Shown one piece after another: positions 1-7,259 of a stretch of 10,068 nucleotides of DNA (position 1 is the first letter of the stretch; every line of letters begins with the position of its first letter). The notes under the pieces were generated by a model, which was not told where the DNA came from, searched no databases, and worked only from the letters and a program-made list of their open reading frames with translations. A program made the translations under genes and the position numbers. Origin of the DNA: an uncultured Bacteroidota bacterium. Lineage in GTDB: Bacteria > Bacteroidota > Bacteroidia > Bacteroidales > SZUA-534. Location: assembly GCA_937885735.1 (NCBI GenBank), contig CALABN010000356.1, forward strand, positions 1 to 10,068. The letters are read 5' to 3'.

Positions 1-203
<203 letters not shown>

Positions 204-244
204 TCAATTAGTTAATCGGTAAAAAATGTTTTCACCAAATCAAA

Positions 245-275
245 CAAATATAGCAAAATGAAGGTGTGTCGGAAA
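245..275 (-). promoter_or_regulatory. Candidate gyrB promoter (Bacteroidota sigma type)
   Basis: Read on the minus strand, a perfect -7 box TATATTTG (245-252; consensus TAnnTTTG) is preceded after 19 bp by TTTC (272-275), one mismatch from the -33 consensus TTTG. Spacing of 19-21 bp is the known optimum for the Bacteroidota primary sigma factor. It would give a leader of about 50 nt before the gyrB ATG. Start site is inferred, not seen. Confidence 0.55.
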
Positions 276-320
276 TTGTGCAAGTATCTAATTTCGGCTA
301 TTTGTTAACACGAATTCAAC

Positions 321-626
321 AAATAAGGTTGAATCGTTTTAGTGCCTAGTGCCTGGAACCTGGTGCCTGGTTCCTAGTAAGGTTGAAAGTTGAATCGTTG
401 AAAGGTTTAGACGCTTCGCTGTTGAGAGGTTTAGAGGTTGAGACTTTGGCTGTTAGCCGTTGGCCTTTGGACAGCAGACGTCAATCGTAATTGTGAATTG
501 TGAATTGCTTTCCCCTTATGCCTTTTACCCTTAACTATCAATTCGTGGTTAAAAATCTGCGAAAATCAGTCCAATCCGTTGAATCTGCGTTCAATCCCGA
601 TAGTTTTCGGGACTAAATCCTACCTC
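321..626. repeat. Intergenic mosaic of short word-like repeats
   Basis: This stretch has no convincing gene and is built from short recurring words. TTGAATCGTT occurs at 329-338 and 390-399. GTGCCTAGTGCCTGG and GGTGCCTGGTTCC fill 342-374, where GGAACC (355-360) and GGTTCC (369-374) also form an inverted repeat. Variants of GAGGTTTAGA occur around 400-440. AATTGTG repeats with a 7-bp period at 489-507. Phrases of the type AATCTGCGAAAATCAG and TCCTAAATCCTAAAT follow at about 555-640. From memory, such words recur in intergenic DNA of many Bacteroidota genomes; their origin is not clear to me. No promoter for a plus-strand gene is seen. The stretch 186-320 to its left holds only the gyrB leader and promoter. 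Confidence 0.6.
595..612. repeat. Short palindrome TCCCGA-N6-TCGGGA
   Basis: Perfect 6-bp inverted repeat with a 6-nt loop (601-606). It resembles the short CCCGA-TCGGG palindrome that I recall as common in intergenic DNA of this phylum. It lies 15 bp past the stop of the minus-strand ORF at 627-812 and could weakly terminate transcription from that side, but no T-tract follows, so it may just be part of the repeat mosaic. Confidence 0.5.
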
Positions 627-812
627 CTAAATCCTAAATGAATTGGCATTTCCCGTTCTTCCAATGGTTTTGGCTAACTTGAACAATTCATCTTCAGACT
701 TGAAAAGTCCAATTTCAGCCAAACGCATTTGCTTGCTGATAGTCTTTGTCACGTGTTCGGCAAGTTTTTGGTTGTTGCCCCGATTCCTTTTTGAAAACAA
801 TCTGAATATCAT
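627..812 (-). CDS. Small basic hypothetical protein (61 aa), possibly real
   Basis: I do not recognise this protein. It starts MIFRLFSKRN, is rich in Lys and Arg, and has a predicted amphipathic helical stretch with alternating hydrophobic and charged residues (about residues 17-50, LAEHVTKTISKQMRLAEIGL and following). There is no signal peptide and no Cys. The ATG lies 27 bp past the stop of the upstream barrel-protein gene on the same strand, so it could be the third gene of that operon. Codon use (GAA, AAG, GCC, TTG) is like its neighbours, in favour of coding. Against it: the last codons run into the word-like repeats (the stop TAG is part of an ATTTAGGATTTAG phrase), so its 3' end may have been replaced by repeat DNA. 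The overlapping plus-strand ORF looks like its shadow. Confidence 0.4.
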   Translation of the reverse strand: MIFRLFSKRNRGNNQKLAEHVTKTISKQMRLAEIGLFKSEDELFKLAKTIGRTGNANSFRI

Positions 813-839
813 AGCGTGGTTAGTTTGTGGTTCGTGTTT

Positions 840-2540
840 TTAGAATGCGTATGTCAATCCAAGCATAAAGTTGAAACGTTGGTTTGCATATTGGTTCCAT
901 TGGTAGAAGCGTTGGCCAGCAATGTTGTTTAGGTCGAGGAACGTAGAGAATCGTTTGGTGAATCGGTACTCCAGTCCCAGATTGAGGTCTATTGTGCCGT
1001 CAATTTCCTTTGCAATAGGCATAACCTGATTCTCTTCGCCAATCTCGTATTGACAAGCCTTACGTTTGCTTATTGCATATATGTTGGCCTTTGCAATTAT
1101 CTTGTTGTCAAGATTATACATTACATCAAACCCGATTGTGTAAGTTGGCATATGCCAAGCCTCAATCTGCTCTGACATATCGTAGATGAAATAGTTGCCC
1201 TTGAGCCCGATTTTGAACTTGTCGCTTGTCTTGTACGATATTTCACCCAAAAAGCGTGTCCGCATAATGTCGTCGTACACTACCATAAACTTGTTCTGAA
1301 GTTCAGTAACAGTGTCGTTTACGTAGAAATATTGATTGTCGATTTTAGAGTAGTCCACCTTGACGTTGAAGGCCACTTTTGAACTTATGTTGCCACGGAA
1401 TCCTGCTGTCAGGTTCAGACGTGTTTTTGTTGGCAAAATGTTAAGGTCTGACAATACGTATGGATTCTCGTTATAGACGTCACTGTAGGTGTTGACTTTG
1501 TAGTTTCCGTTCACCTCAATGTAAGGAAGCAGGAAATAGTCGATAATGTTGTACTGCATACTTATGTCGGGGAAGAACGAGTATTTCTGGTCGCGTTGGT
1601 CATAGAATGTGCTCACTCCTATTTTTACGCGCCATTTGCGTCCGTATGCACCAACCCAAGGGTTGAAATTGATTACGGCGCAATTTATGTCGCCCTTGTT
1701 GGCTATGTTCAGTCCACTGGTGTTGTAGTTGTCGATAGTGCATTTCAGGCCAAGGAATTCCTTGTCGAGAAGATAACTGACAAAGCCGTCGAAATGCAGA
1801 ATGTTGTCGCCTTTGCTGTCTTTGGTCTTGATACCGCTGTAACTCAATGTCAGACTATAGTCTATTAGACTTGAGTCGAGATTGTTTGTTGCAAGTTTTA
1901 CTCCTACCGAATAATGATTGAGTGTTTGTTTCTCGATATCTTTCTTTTTTAGTGGGATTAGCGAGTCGGGTAAGTTCAATTCAGTGTTGTAGCCATAGTA
2001 ATAGTTCGCCTTGTTGCCGTAGTCGGCATTGACGGTTGTCACAAGGCCGTTTTTGAAGAAGCGGCGTACTTGTCCGTTTGCGTTAAAGTTTGACAATCCT
2101 GCATATACGTGTTCGTCGGCTTCGTTCTTTACCTTGCCGTTGCTTGAGTTGTATTCAATGTTGGCATTCCAGTTCCAATTTTCAGAGCGTTGACTGCCAG
2201 TGTATATGTTGAGCATTGGCGATGCGTATGAACCGAATCCGCCTTTAAGATAGGCGTAGTATAGTTTTGGAAGCGGTTCGGCAACAAGTTTTGCTGGCTT
2301 GATTTGTTTTGGCTGATATTTAGTCTTGTACAATTCAAGTTCAGCGTCGTCATATTCAAATGTGGGCGTAACTTTTATTGTATCAACTATTTTAGGCAGT
2401 GAACTAATTTTATAGGCGTCGTTGATTACAGGCTCGTACGATTTTATGACCTTGACTTCCTGGTTCAGGTTGTTTTGTCCGAAGGCTGTAAAAGAGCCTA
2501 ACAATATCATTGTCAGTATGTTTCCTTTAATCTGTCTCAT
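840..2540 (-). CDS. Outer-membrane beta-barrel protein (TonB-receptor-like, no plug), partner of TPR protein
   Basis: A 566-residue exported protein. Residues 1-22 form a signal peptide (basic MRQIKG, hydrophobic core, AFGQ at the likely cleavage site); there is no lipobox Cys. Residues 23-90 are a short periplasmic stretch containing VKVIKSYEPVINDAYKISSLP, which I associate with Bacteroidota proteins often annotated 'TonB-dependent receptor'. From about residue 92 (LYYAYLKGGFGSYASP) onward it shows alternating aromatic and polar strands with Asn- and Gly-rich turns, ending in FNFMLGLTYAF with a C-terminal Phe, the usual barrel-assembly signal. There is no recognisable plug domain and it is shorter than a SusC-type transporter, so I would not call it an importer. 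Its ATG is 14 bp after the TPR gene stop, suggesting co-transcription and a joint envelope function. The substrate or exact role cannot be read from the sequence. Confidence 0.8.
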   Translation of the reverse strand: MRQIKGNILTMILLGSFTAFGQNNLNQEVKVIKSYEPVINDAYKISSLPKIVDTIKVTPTFEYDDAELELYKTKYQPKQIKPAKLVAEPLPKLYYAYLKGGFGSYASPMLNIYTGSQRSENWNWNANIEYNSSNGKVKNEADEHVYAGLSNFNANGQVRRFFKNGLVTTVNADYGNKANYYYGYNTELNLPDSLIPLKKKDIEKQTLNHYSVGVKLATNNLDSSLIDYSLTLSYSGIKTKDSKGDNILHFDGFVSYLLDKEFLGLKCTIDNYNTSGLNIANKGDINCAVINFNPWVGAYGRKWRVKIGVSTFYDQRDQKYSFFPDISMQYNIIDYFLLPYIEVNGNYKVNTYSDVYNENPYVLSDLNILPTKTRLNLTAGFRGNISSKVAFNVKVDYSKIDNQYFYVNDTVTELQNKFMVVYDDIMRTRFLGEISYKTSDKFKIGLKGNYFIYDMSEQIEAWHMPTYTIGFDVMYNLDNKIIAKANIYAISKRKACQYEIGEENQVMPIAKEIDGTIDLNLGLEYRFTKRFSTFLDLNNIAGQRFYQWNQYANQRFNFMLGLTYAF

Positions 2541-2554
2541 CTGCTGTATATTGT

Positions 2555-5500
2555 TTATTCTTGTTCGTTATTTGTTGAGTCTTGTTCCGATGACTGTTCG
2601 CCAACTTGTTGTGTGTCAGTAGTATCGGTATTGTTGTCTTCCGCATTTACGTTAGATTCCTGCTCGTTTGTGTTGTCATTTTGTTCGGCAGGTTCGGTGT
2701 TGGTCGTTTCAACTGATTGTTCTCCAGTTACAGTGTCATTCGACTCTTCATTGACCGTTTCTGCTTGTTTTTCAGAATCTTGCTCTGTAGTTTGTTCGGC
2801 AGGTTCTGCAGTTTGTTCAACTGCTTGTTCGGCAGGCTGTTCAGCAGGTTCAGCCGTTTGTTCAGTTGAAGTTTTTTGGTTTGTATTTGATTGATTTTCA
2901 TTATTGTCAATATTGTTTAATTCAACTGATACTTCAATTTCTTGCGTTGAATTGTCGTCAATGAATTTCACGTTTTCCTCATCGACAATGAGTTTGAGTT
3001 TTGCATTAGCTTCGTCAATTATGCCGTCGCTGTTGTCGCCATAGTTTTCAATGACACTTTGCAGGTTGGCTTTAGCCTGGAATCGGTCATCGCGTTTCAG
3101 GCAGATATCCGACAGCAGGAAGAATGATTTTGCAATCCAGTATAAGTGTGGCGAGCCTGACATTATCAGGTTGTTAATCTCATCTTCTGATTTTTGCAGT
3201 TCATTTTCTTCGAACAACATTCTGGCAACCATATACTGCGCTTCAGCACCCTCCTTGCTGTTCATATCTTGAGCCAAGATTCTGAACTGTGTAATGGCGG
3301 GGTCGAGTTGGTTAGTCTGGTAGTAACTTACGGCCATAATGTGGCGTGCGGTTCGTATTTGCTCATCTGTCACCTTGTCGGTAATGAGCAGTTTGCGTGC
3401 CGATTCAAGCGCATTGTTGAAGTTGCTGTCAGCAAATGCGTTTTGCATCATTCCTTCGCGTGCAATCATCAGGTTTGACTTCACGTCGGCGTTTTCTTCA
3501 AGTTTTTTGTACAGGTCGAATGCCAATTTGTAGTTTTTTTCGTTTTCGGCAAGTGTTGCAGCGCTTAACAGTGATGCTTCGGTGAAAATGCTTTTAGGTT
3601 TTTCAATTACAGCGAGAAAGTCGTTTTTAGCTTGTTCGTTGCTATGCAGTTTCAGGTTGCAGTCGCCACGGTAGTATGTGGCGTTTAGTGAGAACTTGCC
3701 TGTAGGGAATTTGTCCATATAACTGTCAAAGAGTCCTGCGGCTTCGGTCCAGTTGCCTGACATATAGACTTTTTCTGCGGCAGTGTAAGTCAATGAATCG
3801 CGTTCGGCAATATCTACATTGTCAAGGTTTCCACGGCTTTGCGCATAGTCGAAGTATTCATCAACCTTGTTCATGTCGACGTAAACGTTCTTAAGTGCGA
3901 ACAAGGCTTCATCGGCCTCTGACGAGCCTGGATATCTTTCAATTACAGTCTTGAAATTGTCTATTGCCAGATAGTTTTGTCCGTCGGCATAGTATAGCAG
4001 ACCAGTCTGCAACATCGATTTGACAACATAGGCGCTGTTTGGATAGTTTTTGGCAAGTGTCTTGAAATCGCTGATAGCCAATTGTGTCGAGTCAAGTATT
4101 GTGTAGGCCTTGCCCCTTTCAAACAATGCGTCGGCGGCGTAGCTTGATTCAGGATAGCGGTTCAGCAAGTCTGTCATCACGCTTATCTTGCCTGTCAGGT
4201 TCTTGTCGAGCCCCATTGCGAAACCCTTTTGGAACAATGCGTATTCAACGTCAAAGGTGTCAAGGTCGGCGGCCATTCCGTAGAACAGTACGGCATCGTT
4301 GAATTTCGATGAAACGAAGTAGCAGTCGCCTATGCGTATGTAACTGTCGGCAAGTTTGGCGGTGTCGGCTTCGGCTGGCTTTTCTGTGTATTTGCGGAAC
4401 CAGTCGGCTGACTTTATGTAGTCTTTGGTCTTGAAATGGCAGTAGCCAATGTTGTAGTAGCAGGTTTTGTATTCAGGCATTGAATATGCGCCTGGCGTAG
4501 TCAGAAGCTGGTTGTAGGCATCGGCGGCGTCGAGGAAGCGGTCCTGTCGGTAAAGCGCTTCTGCTTTCCAGTAGTATGCAAGTGCGCGTATTTCCTTGTC
4601 GTATGCCTTGAGTGCGATAGCCTGGTCAAAGGCTTCAATCGACTCGTCGAATTTCAGGTTGTTGAATAGTTCCAATCCACGGAAATAGGCCACTCGTTGC
4701 CAGGCTGACTGCATTTCAGGTGTCTTGTTGACAATCTTGCTTATTGACTCTATGGCTGCCTGATAGTTTTTTGACGACAGATATACCTTGACAAGATATT
4801 CGTAAGCCTCGTCGTGGTGCAGTGAGTTCGGGTATAGTTCAAGATATTGGTTGAATGCCTTTATCGTCTCGTTGAATGGCGAATACGACAATTCGTATGA
4901 CAGTTTTGCGTAGTTGAGCAATGCCTGTTCCTTGATGCGGTCGCTGAAATCGTATTTTGATGCCGACTGGAAGGCCATTCTGGCTTGTTCTTTCTGTCCA
5001 AGTTGCATATTGGCGTAGGCAATGTGGAAATATGCATTTTGTGTCAGGCCGTCGTCAACATTGGTGACGTTTGACATAGTGCTTATTGTTTGCTGGAAAT
5101 CGCCAGTCTTGAAGTATGCGTAGCCCAATTGGTAAATGTCCTCGCGGGTGTAGTTGTCGGCCTTGCTCTTGTATGTCTCAAGATAAGGCAGAGCCTCTGT
5201 GTAGAGTTCTTTGTTGTAAAGGGCCTCGCCTACTATTCGCGACATTTCAGCCTGGCGTTTTGCATCGCTTTGCTCAAGCATCGACTTTCCAAGTTCGATG
5301 ACCTTGTCGTCCTTGCCTTGAATAAAGTATATCTGCACCCTGTAGTAAGGCACTATCGGTGCAAATGTCGGGTCGTCTTCAATCTTCTTCAGATTGTTGA
5401 GCGCCGTCTCGTAATTCTTATTGGTATAAGCCAGGTGAGCGTAGAAGTAAATGGCGGGGCTTGTGTATCGGCTTTGCTTGTCGAGCAGTTCGTAGAACAT

Positions 5501-5995
5501 TTTCGATGCCTTGTCGTACTGCCCAAGTTTGAAGTAACTGTAGCCTTTCTTGAAATACAGTTCGGCCAGTTGCTCGCTGTTAAGGTTCTGCTTCCAAACC
5601 TTGTCAAAATATTCAATGGCCTCTTTGTATTTGTTGACGCGGTATTGATAGCGTCCCATTTCGAAGTATGCGACGCGTGTGCGTGGACTTTCAGGATACT
5701 CGTTGATGAATTTCCCGATTCGGTATTCGGCATCGTTGTTGAAAAGTTCGAGTGCGCACAATGCACTGTAGTATTCGGCATCTGCCTTTATGTCGGTAAA
5801 TTCGTTGCCGTAGTGTTTCACAACCCGTTCAAAGAACTGTTGCGCCTGCGAATACCTTTGCTTGTTGAACAAATCGACGCCTACGCGGTAGTCGTAATCC
5901 TCATCATTGTAGATTGGTGTCCTTTGTGCCGATGCACTGACTGCTGTTAACGAAATGATAACTGCCAAACAATTGGCTAATACTTTTTTGCGCAT
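2555..5995 (-). CDS. Large exported tetratricopeptide-repeat protein with acidic Gln/Glu/Thr-rich tail
   Basis: An 1146-residue protein, first gene of the minus-strand operon. Residues 1-24 are a signal peptide (MRKKVLAN, hydrophobic core, SASAQ at the cleavage site) without a lipobox Cys, so a periplasmic or surface location is expected. From about residue 33 to 1010 it is an array of TPR-like helix pairs; clear units include YRVGVDLFNKQRYSQAQQFF, AYFEMGRYQYRVNKYKEAIE and LYFKKGYSYFKLGQYDKASK, many with the A/Y-x-x-A pattern and Pro near unit ends. Such arrays bind partner proteins. Residues 1031-1146 are low-complexity, rich in Glu, Gln, Thr, Asn and Ala, with EQTAEPAEQ given twice, and are probably disordered. 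Automated tools may call such proteins BamD-like (YfiO); similarity to the T9SS protein SprE/PorW is also possible, but neither is shown here. The neighbouring barrel gene suggests an outer-membrane complex. No confident promoter was found upstream. Confidence 0.85.
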   Translation of the reverse strand: MRKKVLANCLAVIISLTAVSASAQRTPIYNDEDYDYRVGVDLFNKQRYSQAQQFFERVVKHYGNEFTDIKADAEYYSALCALELFNNDAEYRIGKFINEYPESPRTRVAYFEMGRYQYRVNKYKEAIEYFDKVWKQNLNSEQLAELYFKKGYSYFKLGQYDKASKMFYELLDKQSRYTSPAIYFYAHLAYTNKNYETALNNLKKIEDDPTFAPIVPYYRVQIYFIQGKDDKVIELGKSMLEQSDAKRQAEMSRIVGEALYNKELYTEALPYLETYKSKADNYTREDIYQLGYAYFKTGDFQQTISTMSNVTNVDDGLTQNAYFHIAYANMQLGQKEQARMAFQSASKYDFSDRIKEQALLNYAKLSYELSYSPFNETIKAFNQYLELYPNSLHHDEAYEYLVKVYLSSKNYQAAIESISKIVNKTPEMQSAWQRVAYFRGLELFNNLKFDESIEAFDQAIALKAYDKEIRALAYYWKAEALYRQDRFLDAADAYNQLLTTPGAYSMPEYKTCYYNIGYCHFKTKDYIKSADWFRKYTEKPAEADTAKLADSYIRIGDCYFVSSKFNDAVLFYGMAADLDTFDVEYALFQKGFAMGLDKNLTGKISVMTDLLNRYPESSYAADALFERGKAYTILDSTQLAISDFKTLAKNYPNSAYVVKSMLQTGLLYYADGQNYLAIDNFKTVIERYPGSSEADEALFALKNVYVDMNKVDEYFDYAQSRGNLDNVDIAERDSLTYTAAEKVYMSGNWTEAAGLFDSYMDKFPTGKFSLNATYYRGDCNLKLHSNEQAKNDFLAVIEKPKSIFTEASLLSAATLAENEKNYKLAFDLYKKLEENADVKSNLMIAREGMMQNAFADSNFNNALESARKLLITDKVTDEQIRTARHIMAVSYYQTNQLDPAITQFRILAQDMNSKEGAEAQYMVARMLFEENELQKSEDEINNLIMSGSPHLYWIAKSFFLLSDICLKRDDRFQAKANLQSVIENYGDNSDGIIDEANAKLKLIVDEENVKFIDDNSTQEIEVSVELNNIDNNENQSNTNQKTSTEQTAEPAEQPAEQAVEQTAEPAEQTTEQDSEKQAETVNEESNDTVTGEQSVETTNTEPAEQNDNTNEQESNVNAEDNNTDTTDTQQVGEQSSEQDSTNNEQE
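2792..2863 (-). repeat. Coding repeat in the TPR-protein tail (EQTAEPAEQ, 45-bp period)
   Basis: Residues 1045-1053 and 1060-1068 both read EQTAEPAEQ, coded at 2837-2863 and 2792-2818, a period of 45 bp; the spacer (PAEQAV) is a degenerate copy of the same unit, and TEPAEQ recurs near residue 1100. The two DNA copies differ at only a few third-codon positions, indicating a duplication that has since drifted under selection for the amino-acid sequence. Confidence 0.75.
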
Positions 5996-6105
5996 ATTAT
6001 TTTAAGCCATTAAACCGAAACCAAAGTAAACGGATTTGAACTTTCAGATTATGTCAGTCAAAGGTTTTAATTAACAATCAAGTGTTTATTAAATGAAGCA
6101 TTTGT

Positions 6106-6137
6106 TTTGGCCCTGAACAACCTAATTGATAATTTTG
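6106..6137 (+). promoter_or_regulatory. Candidate ftsE promoter (near-consensus Bacteroidota)
   Basis: A -33 box TTTG (6106-6109) is followed after exactly 20 bp by TAATTTTG (6130-6137), a perfect match to TAnnTTTG. This is the best promoter match in the window. Transcription would begin near 6144, giving a leader of about 90 nt before the ftsE ATG. The rest of the 240-bp gap between the divergent TPR operon and ftsE is AT-rich; I saw no equally good promoter facing the TPR gene. Confidence 0.65.
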
Positions 6138-6193
6138 GAAATTGTTAAGGTGGGTGTTTTTCGGCATCGGCCTAACGCAACAGAAGTTTTTAC

Positions 6194-6219
6194 GCAGTCG
6201 CCCATATAAAGGCGATTGC
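6194..6219 (+). promoter_or_regulatory. Hairpin in the ftsE 5' leader
   Basis: GCAGTCGCC (6194-6202) pairs with GGCGATTGC (6211-6219), nine pairs with one G-U, around the 8-nt loop CATATAAA. It ends 17 nt before the ftsE ATG, so it could affect ribosome access or mRNA stability. There is no T-tract, so it is not a typical terminator. Its right arm contains the possible TTG start at 6216, one reason to prefer the ATG at 6237. Confidence 0.45.
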
Positions 6220-6236
6220 AGAAACACCTTATTATT

Positions 6237-6938
6237 ATGGACACAAAAATTCAACTTACGTCGGCGACAATATCACAGCCTGGCAATGTGATTCTGACCA
6301 ACACCAACCTCAAAATCGACAGTGGTGAACTGGTATATCTTATAGGAAAAACTGGTAGCGGAAAGAGTAGCCTGCTCAAGACGCTATACGCTGAATTGCC
6401 TTTGGAAAAGGGTTCGGGCGTTGTTGCTGGATTCCAACTTGAAAAACTGCGTCGCAAGCAGATTCCGTTCCTGCGTCGCAAGTTGGGCATTGTGTTCCAG
6501 GATTTTCAGTTGCTCATCGACCGTAACGTGCACGAGAACCTGCTTTTTGTGCTCAAGGCCACTGGCTGGAAGAACAAGGTTGAGATTGAGAACCGCATTC
6601 AGGACGTGTTAAACAAGGTGGGCCTGTCGCAGAAGGGCTACAAGATGCCAAACGAACTGTCGGGTGGCGAGCAACAGCGTGTGGTCATAGCACGTGCCCT
6701 GCTCAACAACCCTGAAATAATCCTTGCCGACGAGCCTACTGGCAACCTCGACCCTGAAACCTCGCGTGGCATTATGAACCTGCTTATCGAAATCAGCCAC
6801 AACGGACGCGCCGTAATCATCGCCACTCACGACTATGCCCTCATAAAGGAATTCCCTGGAAGGGTTATAAGGTGCGAAGATGCTTCGCTGACAGAGGTTA
6901 CTGGCGATATGGCCAACTTGTCTGACAATGACAAGTGA
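6237..6938 (+). CDS. ftsE: Cell-division ABC transporter ATPase FtsE
   Basis: A 233-residue cytoplasmic ATPase that, with the membrane protein FtsX, controls peptidoglycan hydrolases at the division site in studied bacteria. All ABC motifs are intact: Walker A GKTGSGKS (37-44, Lys43), Q-loop VFQDFQLL (Gln88), signature LSGGEQQ (141-147), Walker [13 protein letters not shown] (Asp165, Glu166) and switch ATHD (His198). The short length, the QDFQLL phrase and the lack of extra domains fit FtsE; a LolD/MacB-type lipoprotein or export ATPase is the main alternative. I chose the ATG at 6237 over an upstream TTG at 6216 because the TTG lies inside a leader hairpin and homologous sequence starts after the ATG. 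No ftsX follows; the next 385 bp have no gene. From memory, ftsE and ftsX are often apart in Bacteroidota. Confidence 0.88.
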   Translation: MDTKIQLTSATISQPGNVILTNTNLKIDSGELVYLIGKTGSGKSSLLKTLYAELPLEKGSGVVAGFQLEKLRRKQIPFLRRKLGIVFQDFQLLIDRNVHENLLFVLKATGWKNKVEIENRIQDVLNKVGLSQKGYKMPNELSGGEQQRVVIARALLNNPEIILADEPTGNLDPETSRGIMNLLIEISHNGRAVIIATHDYALIKEFPGRVIRCEDASLTEVTGDMANLSDNDK

Positions 6939-6991
6939 AACAGGCCAATTAATCCATTTTAATTTTAGGGTAAAAACGGCATTTTCATTAT

Positions 6992-7019
6992 GAAAAAACG
7001 GTTGTAAAAACGTTTTTTC
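6992..7019 (+). terminator. Possible ftsE terminator hairpin
   Basis: GAAAAAACG (6992-7000) and CGTTTTTTC (7011-7019) form a perfect 9-bp stem around a 10-nt loop, 54 bp past the ftsE stop. The stem is AT-rich, and its only T run is in the descending arm, so termination strength is uncertain. Confidence 0.4.
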
Positions 7020-7114
7020 GACAAAATAGTCCGTATAGATAAAGATTATCCAGTTTCGTGGGTAAAAACTGGCCATTCATAGTGTCGTCGAATGAAATTT
7101 CGCATTTGATACGC

Positions 7115-7140
7115 TAAATCATTGGTTCATCGATGATTTA
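7115..7140. repeat. Inverted repeat TAAATCAT-N10-ATGATTTA
   Basis: Perfect 8-bp arms (7115-7122 and 7133-7140) separated by 10 bp lie in the 385-bp gap between ftsE and the LytS-like kinase gene. The symmetry and 18-bp centre-to-centre distance suit a dimeric DNA-binding protein, but it could equally be a weak hairpin. A poor promoter-like pair (TTTT at 7141-7144, CATATTTG at 7164-7171, 19 bp apart) follows at once. The rest of the gap is AT-rich, without a gene that I can support. Confidence 0.35.
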
Positions 7141-7220
7141 TTTTTCAAAAAATCAATCATTTTCATATTTGCATCGTTAATTGATGATAGATATGGAAGA
7201 GTCACAAATGAAAGTCATAA

Positions 7221-7259
7221 AGTAGCCTGTTGCCTAAAGTGGTAGCCAGGTTACTTTTG
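7221..7259 (+). promoter_or_regulatory. Candidate promoter of the lytS-lytTR operon with overlapping direct repeats
   Basis: A perfect -7 box TACTTTTG (7252-7259) stands 19 bp after GTTG (7229-7232), one mismatch from TTTG. Two related 12-mers, AGTAGCCTGTTG (7221-7232) and GGTAGCCAGGTT (7241-7252), start 20 bp apart and cover the -33 box and the edge of the -7 box. LytTR regulators usually bind pairs of direct repeats about two helical turns apart, so this may be an autoregulatory site; the same bases also form an imperfect inverted repeat (GTAGCCTG 7222-7229 with CAGGTTAC 7247-7254). The inferred transcript would start near 7266, ruling out a GTG start at 7262. Confidence 0.5.

Noticed and set aside
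342..507. CRISPR-like array in the gyrB-side intergenic repeats
   Set aside because: The repeats are short, of different kinds and irregularly spaced, without constant repeat-spacer units or cas genes.
2613..2894. Cys/Ser/Val-rich plus-strand ORF, superficially like a small secreted protein
   Set aside because: It is the complement of the Glu/Gln/Thr-rich tail of the TPR protein; the composition follows directly from the repeated GAA/CAA codons.
5090..5950. 286-codon plus-strand ORF opposite the TPR gene
   Set aside because: It is antisense to a clearly coding TPR array; the translation is Val/Leu/Cys-rich with no recognisable domain, as expected from the complement of the gene's codon pattern.
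6022..6066. Promoter for the TPR operon on the minus strand
   Set aside because: CAAAGTAA (6022-6029) and CAAAGGTT (6059-6066) are near-matches to the complement of TAnnTTTG, but neither has a -33 element at 19-21 bp, so I do not call one.
6609..7076. 155-codon minus-strand ORF across the ftsE end and the gap
   Set aside because: Most of it is antisense to the ABC signature, Walker B and switch regions of ftsE; no domain is visible.
7193..7225. Ten-codon ORF (MEESQMKVIK) before the lytS promoter, possible leader peptide
   Set aside because: It lies upstream of the better promoter, shows no attenuator structure or regulatory codon run, and such short ORFs occur by chance.
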